From Thermoclostridium stercorarium subsp. stercorarium DSM 8532 (GTDB lineage: Bacteria; Bacillota; Clostridia; DSM-8532): a stretch of DNA of 64,000 nt. The stretch spans positions 2,080,001-2,144,000 of the forward strand of contig NC_020134.1 in the NCBI RefSeq assembly GCF_000331995.1. Direction: 5' to 3'. A model generated the notes under the pieces. That model made no database searches. It had not been told where the DNA came from and worked only from the letters and a program-made list of their open reading frames with translations. Each line of letters starts with the position of its first letter. The stretch's first letter is position 1. This document shows positions 30,474-40,105 of the stretch, one piece after another. A program made the position numbers and the translations under genes.

Positions 30474-31057
30474 CTATCGCTTTTTACTGAATAAGTCTTT
30501 CCAATCTCCGGTTTTGCCCAAAGCTGTATAATTTAGTGTATAATATTGTCCCTCTCCGATCCACATTACAGGCGCAGCCATACGTAACCGTTCCTCTGCA
30601 CTTATTGCATTATCTTTAAGCTCTTCTTCAACTAATGTATTGCGGATTTTACACAGAAAAACCTCGCTTACATTCAGCAGTACGGAACGCTTAACTTCAA
30701 GCTCAAATACCCACGGACTGCTCTTTAATACCGGAACATTCAATACCGCACCACGTTCGACTTCAATTGGAATATTCATTTTTTCCTTCTTATATCCTTC
30801 TGTATTACCTAAATAGTCTGCAAGATGAAGCATGGATTCGCTGACAAGGTTAGCAGAAAACACTTTGTTTGCCCGGATAAGATCTTTCGTTAATTTTTCA
30901 CCACCGATACAAGCCATAACACCAATTCGCCGTCCCAACAATAACTGAACCAGCAGAACAAGCCAAAATTCGGTGTCCCGTCCTCCTTATATGTACCATA
31001 CAGAAACAATGTTTGCGGACATAATTTATTTTCCGGACCAACAGATATTTTTCCCAT
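30474..31057 (-). pseudogene. Flavin reductase-like gene with one frameshift
   Basis: The start ATG at 31057 has AAGGAGT upstream and lies 5 bp after the marR stop. The first frame reads MGKISVGPENKLCPQTLFLY...NFGLFCWFSYCWDGEL. A second frame continues GVMACIGGEKLTKDLIRANK...VFSANLVSESM...VMWIGEGQYYTLN to the stop at 30474. Together they make one protein of the FMN-binding split-barrel (DIM6/NTAB) type. The shift falls at TTGGTG (about 30921), as if one G were lost from TTGGGTG. It may be a true mutation or a sequencing error. The MarR-type regulator next to it is its likely controller. Confidence 0.8.
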
Positions 31058-31062
31058 TATTT

Positions 31063-31473
31063 TTATACTCCTTCCTTTTCAAGATTTTTGATGATTCGTC
31101 TGAGTTGGTTCTCAAAACTGATGATTTCATCTTCCGTGAAACCATCATAAAATATTTTGTTCATTTTATCCGATATCAAGTCATATTTTTCACGGTATTG
31201 TTTTGCTTTTTCCGTCACCGATATAAATATCTGCCTGCGGTTTTTTTTGTCGGGTATTCTTTCTATCAACCCCCCCGCTTCCATGCGGTCGAGCATACTG
31301 GTAAGTGTCGTTTTAGCCAATGAAGTTAACCTACTGATCTCTGTTATTGTTAACTGTCCATGCTCCCACAGGACATAAAGTATGCGGCCCTGCGCACCAT
31401 TAAAAATGTCGACGCCACTTTCTTTCAACAGTTTTTCAAACACTCGTCTGCTAAGATGCTGAATTCTGGACAA
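31063..31473 (-). CDS. MarR-family transcriptional regulator
   Basis: 136 residues. The winged helix is visible as LTITEISRLTSLAKTTLTSM (recognition helix) followed by the wing LIERIPDKKNRRQIFISVTE (about 55-95), and helices at both ends for dimerisation. Divergent or self-regulated: a perfect 11-bp inverted repeat (31522-31550) is just upstream. It is directly followed by the frameshifted flavin reductase gene, its presumed target. Ligand unknown, perhaps an oxidant or aromatic compound. Confidence 0.9.
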   Translation of the reverse strand: MSRIQHLSRRVFEKLLKESGVDIFNGAQGRILYVLWEHGQLTITEISRLTSLAKTTLTSMLDRMEAGGLIERIPDKKNRRQIFISVTEKAKQYREKYDLISDKMNKIFYDGFTEDEIISFENQLRRIIKNLEKEGV

Positions 31474-31521
31474 AAGAAAGCCTCCATAAGTCTTCGTTAC
31501 AATTACCCCCTGAAAAGAAAT

Positions 31522-31550
31522 GTTCTATATAGAAAAATACTATATAGAAC
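31522..31550. promoter_or_regulatory. Inverted repeat, likely MarR operator
   Basis: GTTCTATATAG (31522-31532) and CTATATAGAAC (31540-31550) form a perfect palindrome with a 7-bp centre. It lies about 50-75 bp before the marR start, inside the likely promoter. Typical of MarR autoregulation. Confidence 0.8.
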
Positions 31551-31674
31551 TTTAATTGTCAATATTATAATTCATGTAAGAACCACAGAGTAAGGAAATT
31601 ATAACCACCGTCAGAACGGTATGGTATAAATGTCTCCAATTTTCATCAAACCGACTAAAGAATTAAGGATAAAA

Positions 31675-31720
31675 AAAGTCCCCGTTTAACGACAAATATA
31701 TCGATAACGGGGAGCTTTAT
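31675..31720 (-). terminator. Terminator after the MFS remnant
   Basis: CCCCGTT (near 31680) pairs with AACGGGG (near 31712). On the minus strand the sequence then reads ACTTTTTTT. It lies just downstream of the MFS C-terminal remnant. Confidence 0.7.
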
Positions 31721-31744
31721 CTTTTTAGTCAGCTTAAATGAATA

Positions 31745-32041
31745 TCAAACCAGATCTTTGTATTTATATTTTTTAAGAATTCTTCCAAAAACGAGACATA
31801 TCGTCATACCTAATAATCCAAGTATAAATATCATCATACCTGCCCCGGAGCCCTTCCCTGTACCAAACATGATAGCCGGTATGCTTTCCTTAGAAATACT
31901 CTCCATGAATGGTTCGCAGATGACATCCACCATCCAGCCACCAAAATATCCAAGTGGTATCGTGAGATACTGAATAGATCCTGCTTTTACATTATGAATT
32001 TCTGAATTTCGACGGTGGAGAGTCTTTTCATTTCCACGCAA
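31745..32041 (-). pseudogene. MFS efflux transporter, C-terminal remnant
   Basis: The frame reads IQYLTIPLGYFGGWMVDVIC, EPFMESI, FGTGKGSGAGMMIFILGLLG and TICLVFGRILKKYK, the last two membrane spans of a macrolide-efflux-type MFS protein. The preceding ten or so spans are missing. The transcription terminator is preserved. Confidence 0.7.
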
Positions 32042-32160
32042 TATCTACGCATTTGCAATCGCGATCGTTCTGTACATTCAAGTACCTCTTTGACTTCCCA
32101 TGTCTACTCTGTTAGACTAAAATTAGATGTATAATATAGTAGACTAGATGATATATTATC

Positions 32161-32512
32161 ATGGCTGTACCCGAAGTATTTGAAAGTGAATACCGCTTTT
32201 GCCTGATACTCTGGAAAAATGAGCCCACTTCCCGTACAAAGCTCGCCAAGCTCTGCAACGAAGAACTGGGCTGGAGCAGAACGACGACCTACACTGTCAT
32301 CAAGCAGCTGAGCGACCGGGGGTGTTGTCAAAAACGAAGGCTCCATCGTTTCTTCCCTCGTCAGTAAGGAGGAGATACAGCTTGCGGAAATGGACGAAAT
32401 GATTAAAAAGAACTTTGAGAATTTACTTCCCGCCTTTATCGCTGCCTTTGCGAAACGCCAGGATTTATCGGATGCCGAGATCGAAGAAATTCGGCGTATT
32501 ATCAAAAAGTAA
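32161..32512 (+). pseudogene. BlaI/MecI-family repressor with one frameshift
   Basis: The first frame encodes the winged helix (VFESEYRFCLILWKNEPTSR, then LGWSRTTTYTVIKQLSDRG). The frame then breaks at a run of five G (near 32320) and resumes as GVVKNEGSIVSSLVSKEEIQ...IEEIRRIIKK up to the stop at 32510-32512. One G extra explains it. BlaI repressors control beta-lactamase-type genes and are inactivated by the BlaR1 protease, whose remnant follows directly. Confidence 0.8.
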
Positions 32513-32514
32513 GG

Positions 32515-33434
32515 ATGATTTGCCCTTTTTGTCTTAGGCTTTTTCCGTCCGGTCATCTATCTGCCCTACAGGCTGAACAGTGCTGATCTTGCTTATGTTA
32601 TCGTCCATGAGCAGGCACATATCAAACGACTTGACCACTGGTGGAAGCCGCTGGTCTTCGGTGAGGTGGGTGTGAAAGAAAGGATGAAACATGTGATGAA
32701 TTATAAGAAGCCGGCATTTTGGGTTATCATTGCCTCTGTAGTTACCTGCATCGTGGTTGCTGTATGCTTTTTGACAAATCCAAAAGATTCTGATTCCAAA
32801 AGAATAGATCCTTTTGGAAAATACTATAAAGTAAGAGATATCATTTATGAGTCAGGCGCATATGCCTTCAGTTATACAACAGAAACTACACCAAAGTATT
32901 ACGTCACAAATGAAAAAGAGTTATTGGTATTAGAGGACAAGAGTTCCACCAGCTGGCTGAATGCAGGCACATTTGAAGAAGTTGGGTTAACAAAAGACAA
33001 TTTTGATCGATACTTTAGGGGAGTTCGCGGCTCTGCCAGCAGTTTGCGCAGCAATAATCAAAAAGCCTGGCGTTTGTTGGTGAATGACTCGCCAGACACG
33101 GTATTCTACTATTTGCTTTTGCAGAAAAACGGAGACGTATATCTTACTTACGGTTATTATGACGCTTCAGAAAAGGACGATCCCGCCTCTGATGATACAA
33201 GCATCCGGTGGGTGTTTAGCCTGATTGAAGATGAATTAAATTAAATCAACTGCAACAAAATGGTTTGACAGTCTTCACGGTGACGAAATGATATAGGACG
33301 GCGTACGTGAAATCAATCTTGATGCATTTCCGGACGTAACCTTCCGTTGGCACGCCGAGAAGCTCGAAGCAGTAACTGACAAAGAAATAGTTCCGCTTTA
33401 CACAGGTATGCCGATCTGGAACGTCTATTTCTAA
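32515..33434 (+). pseudogene. BlaR1/M56-like sensor peptidase remnant
   Basis: After BlaI, the frame LFVLGFFRPVIYLPYRLNSA...VIVHEQAHIKRLDHWWKP keeps the M56 zinc motif HExxH but has lost the N-terminal spans. It jumps to VKERMKHVMNYKKPAFWVII, a later span, and an extracellular region (32666-33244). A final block (33246-33434, with one internal TAG) reads WFDSLHGDEMI, DGVREINLDAFPDVTFRWHAE and YTGMPIWNVYF, a C-terminal repeat known in clostridial M56 proteins. So the gene has two deletions and a stop. It forms a decayed bla-type regulatory pair with BlaI. Confidence 0.75.
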
Positions 33435-33435
33435 C

Positions 33436-33900
33436 ATTCCGAATTAGCTGAGCATAAAACTCTTTCGTTCCTTCATATTCTTGAGTGATGCCTCCAATGT
33501 GTTTCGCTATTGCACCTAATGCCTTTTTCGCCGCCAAAAACAGGTCATTTGCTGTTAAGTATTCACTACCACTTTCGATAACCAAAATGACATTACCTAC
33601 ATAGCTTGGTGAAGTCAGAAATTCTCGCTTTGATTTTAACAGAGGATAATATTTCTTCAGAACATTAAACTTCAGCAATTCATAGCAATCCATTGCTCCG
33701 AAATGAATGTTTAAGGGTAAATCTTTAAGCTTAATTTGTTTGGTATACCTTGCTTTATGTTCAATCACGTTCTCGTCATTAAACAACCCATATAAGCTGC
33801 TCCCTGACCGGAAAGTTGAACATTGATTCTTGCATTCCGAATCTGCTCCCAATAAAACATTTCTGAATTTCGAGACGGCAAAAAATGATGCCGCTTCCAT
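33436..33900 (-). pseudogene. Chimeric remnant: nucleoside phosphorylase tail plus unknown
   Basis: Begins MEAASFFAVSKFRNVLLGAD, which matches the C-terminal region of purine/uridine phosphorylase-type proteins (ME-AAFFAVAKFRN pattern). The remainder (FNDENVIEHKARYTKQIKLK, LNIHFGAMDCYELLKFNVLK) is not recognised. The ATG may be an internal Met of the old gene. The frame continues antisense into the BlaR1 remnant, so the true end is unclear. Confidence 0.4.
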
Positions 33901-34167
33901 TTCAACAGTAACACAGCCTTCTGCAATCCTTTTCGTCAGCTTCCTTTAAATTTTAAGTTTGTCCTATTGACAAAACTAAAAACTGTAATTACTATAAAAA
34001 TATAACTAATAAATAACATTTTTAACATCATTATGGGGTACTGGTAAAGACGTGATAGTTATTAATAAATTTAACAAATAATAACACACTGCTATCTTCG
34101 ACCGTAAATTTACTATGTCTCTAATGTAATATGACATAAATAATATAAGTAAAGGAGGTAAAAGTTT

Positions 34168-36123
34168 ATGAAGCGTAAGGTTAAGAAGATGGCAGCTATG
34201 GCAACGAGTATAATTATGGCTATCATGATCATCCTACATAGTATACCAGTACTCGCCGGGCGAATAATTTACGACAATGAGACAGGCACACATGGAGGCT
34301 ACGACTATGAGCTCTGGAAAGACTACGGAAATACGATTATGGAACTTAACGACGGTGGTACTTTTAGTTGTCAATGGAGTAATATCGGTAATGCACTATT
34401 TAGAAAAGGGAGAAAATTTAATTCCGACAAAACCTATCAAGAATTAGGAGATATAGTAGTTGAATATGGCTGTGATTACAATCCAAACGGAAATTCCTAT
34501 TTGTGTGTTTACGGTTGGACAAGAAATCCACTGGTTGAATATTACATTGTAGAAAGCTGGGGCAGCTGGCGTCCACCTGGAGCAACACCCAAAGGAACCA
34601 TCACAGTGGATGGCGGTACTTATGAAATATATGAAACTACCCGGGTAAATCAGCCTTCCATCGATGGAACTGCGACATTCCAACAATATTGGAGTGTTCG
34701 TACATCCAAGAGAACAAGCGGAACAATATCTGTCACTGAACATTTTAAACAGTGGGAAAGAATGGGCATGCGAATGGGTAAGATGTATGAAGTTGCTCTT
34801 ACCGTTGAAGGTTATCAGAGCAGTGGGTACGCTAATGTATACAAGAATGAAATCAGAATAGGTGCAAATCCAACTCCTGCCCCATCTCAAAGCCCAATTA
34901 GAAGAGATGCATTTTCAATAATCGAAGCGGAAGAATATAACAGCACAAATTCCTCCACTTTACAAGTGATTGGAACGCCAAATAATGGCAGAGGAATTGG
35001 TTATATTGAAAATGGTAATACCGTAACTTACAGCAATATAGATTTTGGTAGTGGTGCAACAGGGTTCTCTGCAACTGTTGCAACGGAGGTTAATACCTCA
35101 ATTCAAATCCGTTCTGACAGTCCTACCGGAACTCTACTTGGTACCTTATATGTAAGTTCTACCGGCAGCTGGAATACATATCAAACCGTATCTACAAACA
35201 TCAGCAAAATTACCGGCGTTCATGATATTGTATTGGTATTCTCAGGTCCAGTCAATGTGGACAACTTCATATTTAGCAGAAGTTCACCAGTGCCTGCACC
35301 TGGTGATAACACAAGAGACGCATATTCTATCATTCAGGCCGAGGATTATGACAGCAGTTATGGCCCCAACCTTCAAATCTTTAGCTTACCAGGCGGTGGC
35401 AGCGCCATTGGCTATATTGAAAATGGTTATTCCACTACCTATAATAACGTTAATTTCGCCAACGGCTTAAGTTCTATAACAGCAAGAGTTGCCACTCAGA
35501 TCTCAACTTCCATTCAGGTGAGAGCAGGAGGAGCAACCGGTACTTTACTTGGTACAATATATGTTCCTTCGACAAATAGTTGGGATTCTTATCAGAATGT
35601 AACTGCCAACCTTAGCAATATTACAGGTGTGCATGATATTACCCTTGTCTTTTCAGGACCAGTGAATGTGGACTACTTCGTATTTACACCAGCAAATGTA
35701 AATTCAGGGCCTACCTCCCCTGTCGGAGGTACAAGAAGTGCATTTTCCAATATTCAAGCCGAAGATTATGACAGCAGTTATGGTCCCAACCTTCAAATCT
35801 TTAGCTTACCAGGTGGTGGCAGCGCCATTGGCTATATTGAAAATGGTTATTCCACTACCTATAAAAATATTGATTTTGGTGACGGCGCAACGTCCGTAAC
35901 AGCAAGAGTAGCTACCCAGAATGCTACTACCATTCAGGTAAGATTGGGAAGTCCATCGGGTACATTACTTGGAACAATTTACGTGGGGTCCACAGGAAGC
36001 TTTGATACTTATAGGGATGTATCCGCTACCATTAGTAATACTGCGGGTGTAAAAGATATTGTTCTTGTATTCTCAGGTCCTGTTAATGTTGACTGGTTTG
36101 TATTCTCAAAATCAGGAACTTAA
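34168..36123 (+). CDS. xynA: GH11 xylanase with three CBM6 modules (Xyn11A/XynA)
   Basis: 651 residues, secreted endo-1,4-beta-xylanase. Signal peptide about 1-31 ([18 protein letters not shown]). The GH11 jelly-roll covers about 32-232. The nucleophile Glu is in [11 protein letters not shown] and the acid/base in [14 protein letters not shown]. Three CBM6 modules follow at about 247-373, 385-510 and 525-650. Each begins with (S/A)xxIIxAE(D/E)Y and contains IGYIENG, and each ends [11 protein letters not shown]. This matches the C. stercorarium Xyn11A known for its triple CBM6. CBM6 modules 2 and 3 share almost identical DNA over about 105 bp. Strong AAAGGAGG ribosome site. A terminator follows at 36251-36282. 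It is intact although the flanks are full of broken genes. Confidence 0.96.
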   Translation: MKRKVKKMAAMATSIIMAIMIILHSIPVLAGRIIYDNETGTHGGYDYELWKDYGNTIMELNDGGTFSCQWSNIGNALFRKGRKFNSDKTYQELGDIVVEYGCDYNPNGNSYLCVYGWTRNPLVEYYIVESWGSWRPPGATPKGTITVDGGTYEIYETTRVNQPSIDGTATFQQYWSVRTSKRTSGTISVTEHFKQWERMGMRMGKMYEVALTVEGYQSSGYANVYKNEIRIGANPTPAPSQSPIRRDAFSIIEAEEYNSTNSSTLQVIGTPNNGRGIGYIENGNTVTYSNIDFGSGATGFSATVATEVNTSIQIRSDSPTGTLLGTLYVSSTGSWNTYQTVSTNISKITGVHDIVLVFSGPVNVDNFIFSRSSPVPAPGDNTRDAYSIIQAEDYDSSYGPNLQIFSLPGGGSAIGYIENGYSTTYNNVNFANGLSSITARVATQISTSIQVRAGGATGTLLGTIYVPSTNSWDSYQNVTANLSNITGVHDITLVFSGPVNVDYFVFTPANVNSGPTSPVGGTRSAFSNIQAEDYDSSYGPNLQIFSLPGGGSAIGYIENGYSTTYKNIDFGDGATSVTARVATQNATTIQVRLGSPSGTLLGTIYVGSTGSFDTYRDVSATISNTAGVKDIVLVFSGPVNVDWFVFSKSGT

Positions 36124-36250
36124 GGGTATAGACCCTAATGTGGAGTACAAAATCTGGTATGGCATATATTAAAAAAAGACTTGGAATTGTACCAGTGCGA
36201 CATATAATGGCTTTGTAAAATATTCTGATTAAAACGGAATGATTAAGGAT

Positions 36251-36282
36251 AGGAAAAGAAAGTATTCTTTTCCTGTCTTTTT
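36251..36282 (+). terminator. Terminator of the xylanase gene
   Basis: AGGAAAAGAA (36251-36260) pairs with TTCTTTTCCT (36265-36274), followed by GTCTTTTTT. The stretch 36124-36670 otherwise shows no gene. Confidence 0.85.
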
Positions 36283-36670
36283 TATGTAACCTTAAAAATT
36301 ACAGCCAATTATTCAATAAAATAATTTCTGTAAATCAGTTATTCTTGAACCAATATTAAAAGAATTTCCCCAAGGTCTTTAATGTCTGGCCGGATTACAT
36401 TATCTTCTCCTGTCATTTTAAAAAACAGTTAAATCAAGCTTTTGTCGCAATAGAATGAATTATTATTTGGGATTCCAAACCAAAGACATATCATTAAGCA
36501 GTTGTAAAATAATTGGAAACAATCGCGACAATAACTAAGGCCACAAAAGCCCAAGGCACATGAACTAACGGCATAAAAAAAGGCGAGTGTTGATAATAGT
36601 GTTGGCCAAAGAATTATTTTCCGGTAATCGGTGATTTTTATCTTGCACCCTCTCCCTTCTTTAAATTATA

Positions 36671-37061
36671 TCAACAAAACTTAAATCCTAATGAAGTCCA
36701 AAATTTTTTTGCAATCTTGTTTTCTTGCAGTATTCCAATTCTAACTTTTTTACACCCCTGCCGTTTTAGCTTTTCTTCAAACAAATTATATGCCATTTTA
36801 CCATACCCTTTAGAGTGGTATTCCCCATGAAATCATGAGCAGACCTATCCATGGACAATTGTCATAGGGATTATTTTTAAGAAAGTCAATAATTCCTATA
36901 TACTTATTCTCCAGAAATATAAGATAGCTTTCAGTATTCAGGTTAAGAAACTCATTTTTCACCTCTTCTATTGTTCTTGAAGGAACACCGTTTTCATTTG
37001 AGTTAATAATTTCCAGTACAATATCTAATAAATCTTCTGTAATAGGCTGAAATATCATCAA
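36671..37061 (-). pseudogene. GNAT acetyltransferase with one frameshift
   Basis: The first frame (37061 downward) reads IFQPITEDLLDIVLEIINSN...YLIFLENKYIGIIDFLK and ends WIGLLMIS. The next frame continues HGEYHSKGYGKMAYNLFEEK...IGILQENKIAKKFWTSLGFK and stops at 36671. Together they form a full GNAT fold including the Q/RxxGxG-like HSKGYGK. The shift sits in ATTTCATGG (about 36835); removing one T gives M-I-H-G-E-Y. Confidence 0.75.
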
Positions 37062-37415
37062 GAACCACCCTTTAAAGCGCCTCTAAAAAAACACTTCTTC
37101 AGCTCCACTTTGTGTTACCGCCGGGATATAATTGACTCATAGCGCCGGTAAAAATTGACCCACGCCACATCAATGGTCTGTCACAAAAATACAAAATCCA
37201 AAAAGCTTTTATGATCACATTGACTTTTATATATTTAAATGTTATTATTTTCCTGTAATAGATATTGATTGTAGTGCATGGGCTTTTCAAGTAGAAGACA
37301 TCAAAACTGTATGGTTTCCATTAAGTATAGTCATTATATGGCGCTAACAAGGACAGATCAGTACCTGATTTATGTTGCAGCAATGGCGATAGCATAAATT
37401 CATGAGGCGAGAATA

Positions 37416-38150
37416 ATGAAAGAGTTCGACAAAGTAAGATTAGAAACTGTAAAATTCATGCGTGGCAAATATCGGCTTGACGAGATTTCAGGAATGAATT
37501 ATGGTATCCCATGTGTAAGATTTCGGCAAGGAAAGAAAACCGTTGTGGCAATATTTCTGTACGATGACCATTACGATTTTCAAATTGTTCTCGGTAAGGC
37601 AGAAAGAGAAAAGTTTGAAGCAATAAGGCATGAGTTTCCGCTTGAGATACAACAGCTTTACGACCGTGCACATACCTTCCACGATGGTAAATGGCTCTTT
37701 ATTAGCGTTTACGATTTAAAAACTCTGGAAGCTGTGAAGAAGCTGATACTTATTAAGAAAAAGCCGAATCGCAAGCCGTTTTCAAAAGAAAACGCCGTTT
37801 ATGGCAAATGTGGGCATCGATGTGATTTATGCGTGCATTACACTGGTATAACCGAAGAATTTAGAGAAATGCTAATCCCGCATCTTAATGCGGTATATGG
37901 TAAATCCGCTTGGGATATGCGTTGCACTGGCTGTGATACAACCAATTGCCACTGCTATCAGGATGGACATGGGTTATGTGAGCCGTTAAAATGTTTACAT
38001 ACAAAACAGCTTAATTCTTGCTTTGATTGTGTAGATTATCCCTGTGCACAAGCAACCGTTGGATACAGACAATTGGAGCACAAAAATATTTCTGCCGATG
38101 ATGTTACATGGGCGATTTTACCTTATGTTCCATATCAGTATGAAAAGTAA
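37416..38150 (+). CDS. DUF3788/DUF3795-like cysteine-rich protein
   Basis: 244 residues. The N-terminal half (to about 125) resembles the DUF3788/YdhG-type fold (VVAIFLYDDHYDFQIVLG, HDGKWLFISVYDLK). The C-terminal half has a cysteine-rich domain of the DUF3795 kind, with YGKCGHRCDLCVHYTG, DMRCTGCDTTNCHCYQDGHG and SCFDCVDYPC, a probable zinc site. A preceding GAGGCGAG ribosome site suits the ATG. Function unknown. It could be two fused families or a known two-domain protein. 37062-37415 holds no gene except a short AT-rich segment with ATTGACYCA repeats. Confidence 0.65.
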   Translation: MKEFDKVRLETVKFMRGKYRLDEISGMNYGIPCVRFRQGKKTVVAIFLYDDHYDFQIVLGKAEREKFEAIRHEFPLEIQQLYDRAHTFHDGKWLFISVYDLKTLEAVKKLILIKKKPNRKPFSKENAVYGKCGHRCDLCVHYTGITEEFREMLIPHLNAVYGKSAWDMRCTGCDTTNCHCYQDGHGLCEPLKCLHTKQLNSCFDCVDYPCAQATVGYRQLEHKNISADDVTWAILPYVPYQYEK

Positions 38151-38291
38151 TACCAAATTAATTAATTTGATATATTTCTACATAATCACAGCTTATTATC
38201 ATTTGTACAAGGTTTGATTCCAATAATCAAAATTATTCACACTTACACTCCCAATGGTATGCTTCTACGTTATATCTCTCCCAATCGGTAT

Positions 38292-38954
38292 TCACTTAAT
38301 CTTATTCTTTATCTTATTCTTAATACGAATGCCTGCCTCAACGTGCATAATCCAGTGTCGTGACAAAGGCATTTGTATAAGTCCTTTAACATCCTTATTG
38401 CACCAGTAATCTATCAACCATACTGCTTTTTCATCTGAGCTCACAACATTCAGTTCACGGATTCTGCGTTTGTCCTCATCACCGAACTTTCTTTTAAGCT
38501 CAGTGTAGTCAATTGATCTTAACCATTCGTCGGTGGAGGTTTTAACAGCTGTAATATACTCATACAAGACATCCAGATTCAGACACTTTGAAAACTCGGA
38601 AATCTGCTCTTTTACAAGCTCATTTCCTGTTGTAATAATAGGTGAATTCATTCTCTTCTGATAATTTCCTTCAAAGAAAACTTGTCGGTTATTTTTAATC
38701 AACGTATGTACAACAATATCCTCAATTCTTGAAATGTGCCATATTGAATACGCAATAGTTTTACTGTGATAACCGTTTGCATTTATGAATGGAATAGCGC
38801 AATAATCTTTTTCGTCCAGCTCATCTTTCCAGGACATGACCTCTTGCATCAATATTTCCCGAAGCTGTAAAAGTGTATTTATTCCATCAGTGAATGATGT
38901 CCTGGTCAGTTGTTTCTGCATGATCTTGTTCATTTCCGACCATTCTTTATTCAT
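38292..38954 (-). CDS. DinB-like helical-bundle protein
   Basis: About 220 residues from ATG 38954, which has GGAG 12 nt upstream; the frame extends to 39065 but without a ribosome site. It contains the DinB/YfiT four-helix pattern: LLQLREILMQEVMSWKDELD, SIWHISRIEDIVVHTLIKNN (metal-ligand His of the W-H-I segment), and a final LSRHWIMHVEAGIRIK (His pair). Such proteins are metal-dependent thiol transferases or stress proteins. It follows thiW by about 120 bp. Confidence 0.65.
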   Translation of the reverse strand: MNKEWSEMNKIMQKQLTRTSFTDGINTLLQLREILMQEVMSWKDELDEKDYCAIPFINANGYHSKTIAYSIWHISRIEDIVVHTLIKNNRQVFFEGNYQKRMNSPIITTGNELVKEQISEFSKCLNLDVLYEYITAVKTSTDEWLRSIDYTELKRKFGDEDKRRIRELNVVSSDEKAVWLIDYWCNKDVKGLIQMPLSRHWIMHVEAGIRIKNKIKNKIK

Positions 38955-39073
38955 AATAACTTTCATCTCCTTTATTATCTGCGCTCTGTTATATCTGAAC
39001 ATATCTCTTCGAGCACCTGTTCCAGCCCTTTGCAGAAGCCTGACAGAGAACATCAACACGAGCATAAAACAAC

Positions 39074-39568
39074 TTATTTGGCAATTAGTTTTTTTAATAA
39101 AGGTATTCTATCGATTATTTTTAAAAGAGAATAACCAATAATGCTCCCACCAGCAGTACTCACCAAAAATGGCAGGACAAAGAAAAATACTGCCACTTCC
39201 TGCCCTAAAACAAACTTAGCGATGGGGTAACAGGCAATACCCCCTAAAATACCTGTTCCAAAAACTTCCCCCAATACAGCTAAATAATATTTTTTACTTT
39301 TACGAAACAGAAGTCCTGCTAAAAAAGCTCCGAAAATACTGCCGGGAAAAGCCAGCAGGGATCCGGTCCCCAGAATATTTCTTAATAGTGAGATGATAAA
39401 GGCATTTGCCAAAGCATAACCAGGTCCCAGGAGCACACCTGACAAAACATTAATGGTATGCTGAATGGGAAAACACTTGGATACACCTACCGGAATATAA
39501 ATAACATGGGCTAACAGTGTACCTAAGGCAATAAGTAATGCTGATAAAGTGAGTTTTCGGGTAGACAT
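39074..39568 (-). CDS. thiW: ThiW, S component of a thiamine-precursor ECF transporter
   Basis: 164 residues with five membrane spans. Begins LTLSALLIALGTLLAHVIYI, then VGVSKCFPIQHTINVLSGVL and GTGSLLAFPGSIFGAFLAGL, the ThiW pattern (hydroxyethylthiazole uptake). The energising EcfAAT module is not adjacent, as is common for S components. A TPP riboswitch and terminator lie directly upstream, which supports the thiamine role. Ribosome site AGAGGAATT. Confidence 0.9.
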   Translation of the reverse strand: MSTRKLTLSALLIALGTLLAHVIYIPVGVSKCFPIQHTINVLSGVLLGPGYALANAFIISLLRNILGTGSLLAFPGSIFGAFLAGLLFRKSKKYYLAVLGEVFGTGILGGIACYPIAKFVLGQEVAVFFFVLPFLVSTAGGSIIGYSLLKIIDRIPLLKKLIAK

Positions 39569-39610
39569 ACCAATTCCTCTTTACCAAGCACTGGGAAATC
39601 AAGCACATGG

Positions 39611-39647
39611 AAAAAGAAAATGCACAATCCAGGTAATGGGATTGTGC
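39611..39647 (-). terminator. Expression-platform terminator of the TPP riboswitch
   Basis: GCACAATCC (39622-39630) pairs with GGATTGTGC (39639-39647). On the minus strand ATTTTCTTTTT follows. It lies 40-80 bp before the thiW start. Confidence 0.8.
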
Positions 39648-39660
39648 TGAGAGTTGCACT

Positions 39661-39740
39661 TGCCAACGCCGGCATTACCCAGATCAGGTCAAGGGTAAAG
39701 ACCTAAAAGGTCCACTCTCAGCCGGTTTTACCAGCTCCCA
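39661..39740 (-). ncRNA. TPP (THI-box) riboswitch
   Basis: On the minus strand: TGGGAGCTGGTAAAACC, the hallmark GGCTGAGAG, then ACCCTTGACCTGATCTGGGT, AATGCCGGCG. This is the complete thi-box consensus (CTGAGA...ACCTGA-TCTGGGTAAT-CCAGCG type). Located directly upstream of thiW. The rest of 39741-40105 has no gene. Confidence 0.96.
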
Positions 39741-40105
39741 TAGTGCTTACTTAATACTTATTACTTTATAATTTATTTTAGTATAAAAGGAATATTTTGT
39801 AAAGCGGCATTTCCGAATAATTCCTATTTTTAACTGTGGACCTTTATTCCTCCATTCTCTACATATCTTTCTATGTGCTACGTCCGCACAATACACTTTT
39901 CTGTATGTCAGATCACTATTTTGCAGATATTTGTCCCACTGAGCATCAGCTCCGATAATCCTCGGGAAATGCCAACGGATTCATCGGTCATTTTAAAAAT
40001 CGCCATTTACGGGAATATATCAATATATAAACTGCGAGCACATCAGTTAGACTACCTGTGTTGTAAAATAAAGAAACCTCGCAGTGTTGTAACCATGTGC
40101 TGATA

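Noticed and set aside
32104..32556. 150-aa minus-strand ORF
   Set aside because: It is antisense to the BlaI remnant, whose plus-strand protein similarity is clear.
37120..37170. Possible terminus of an IS21-type element (two ATTGACYCA words with GCGCCGGTAAAA)
   Set aside because: Only short repeats are visible, with no transposase gene or matching far end.
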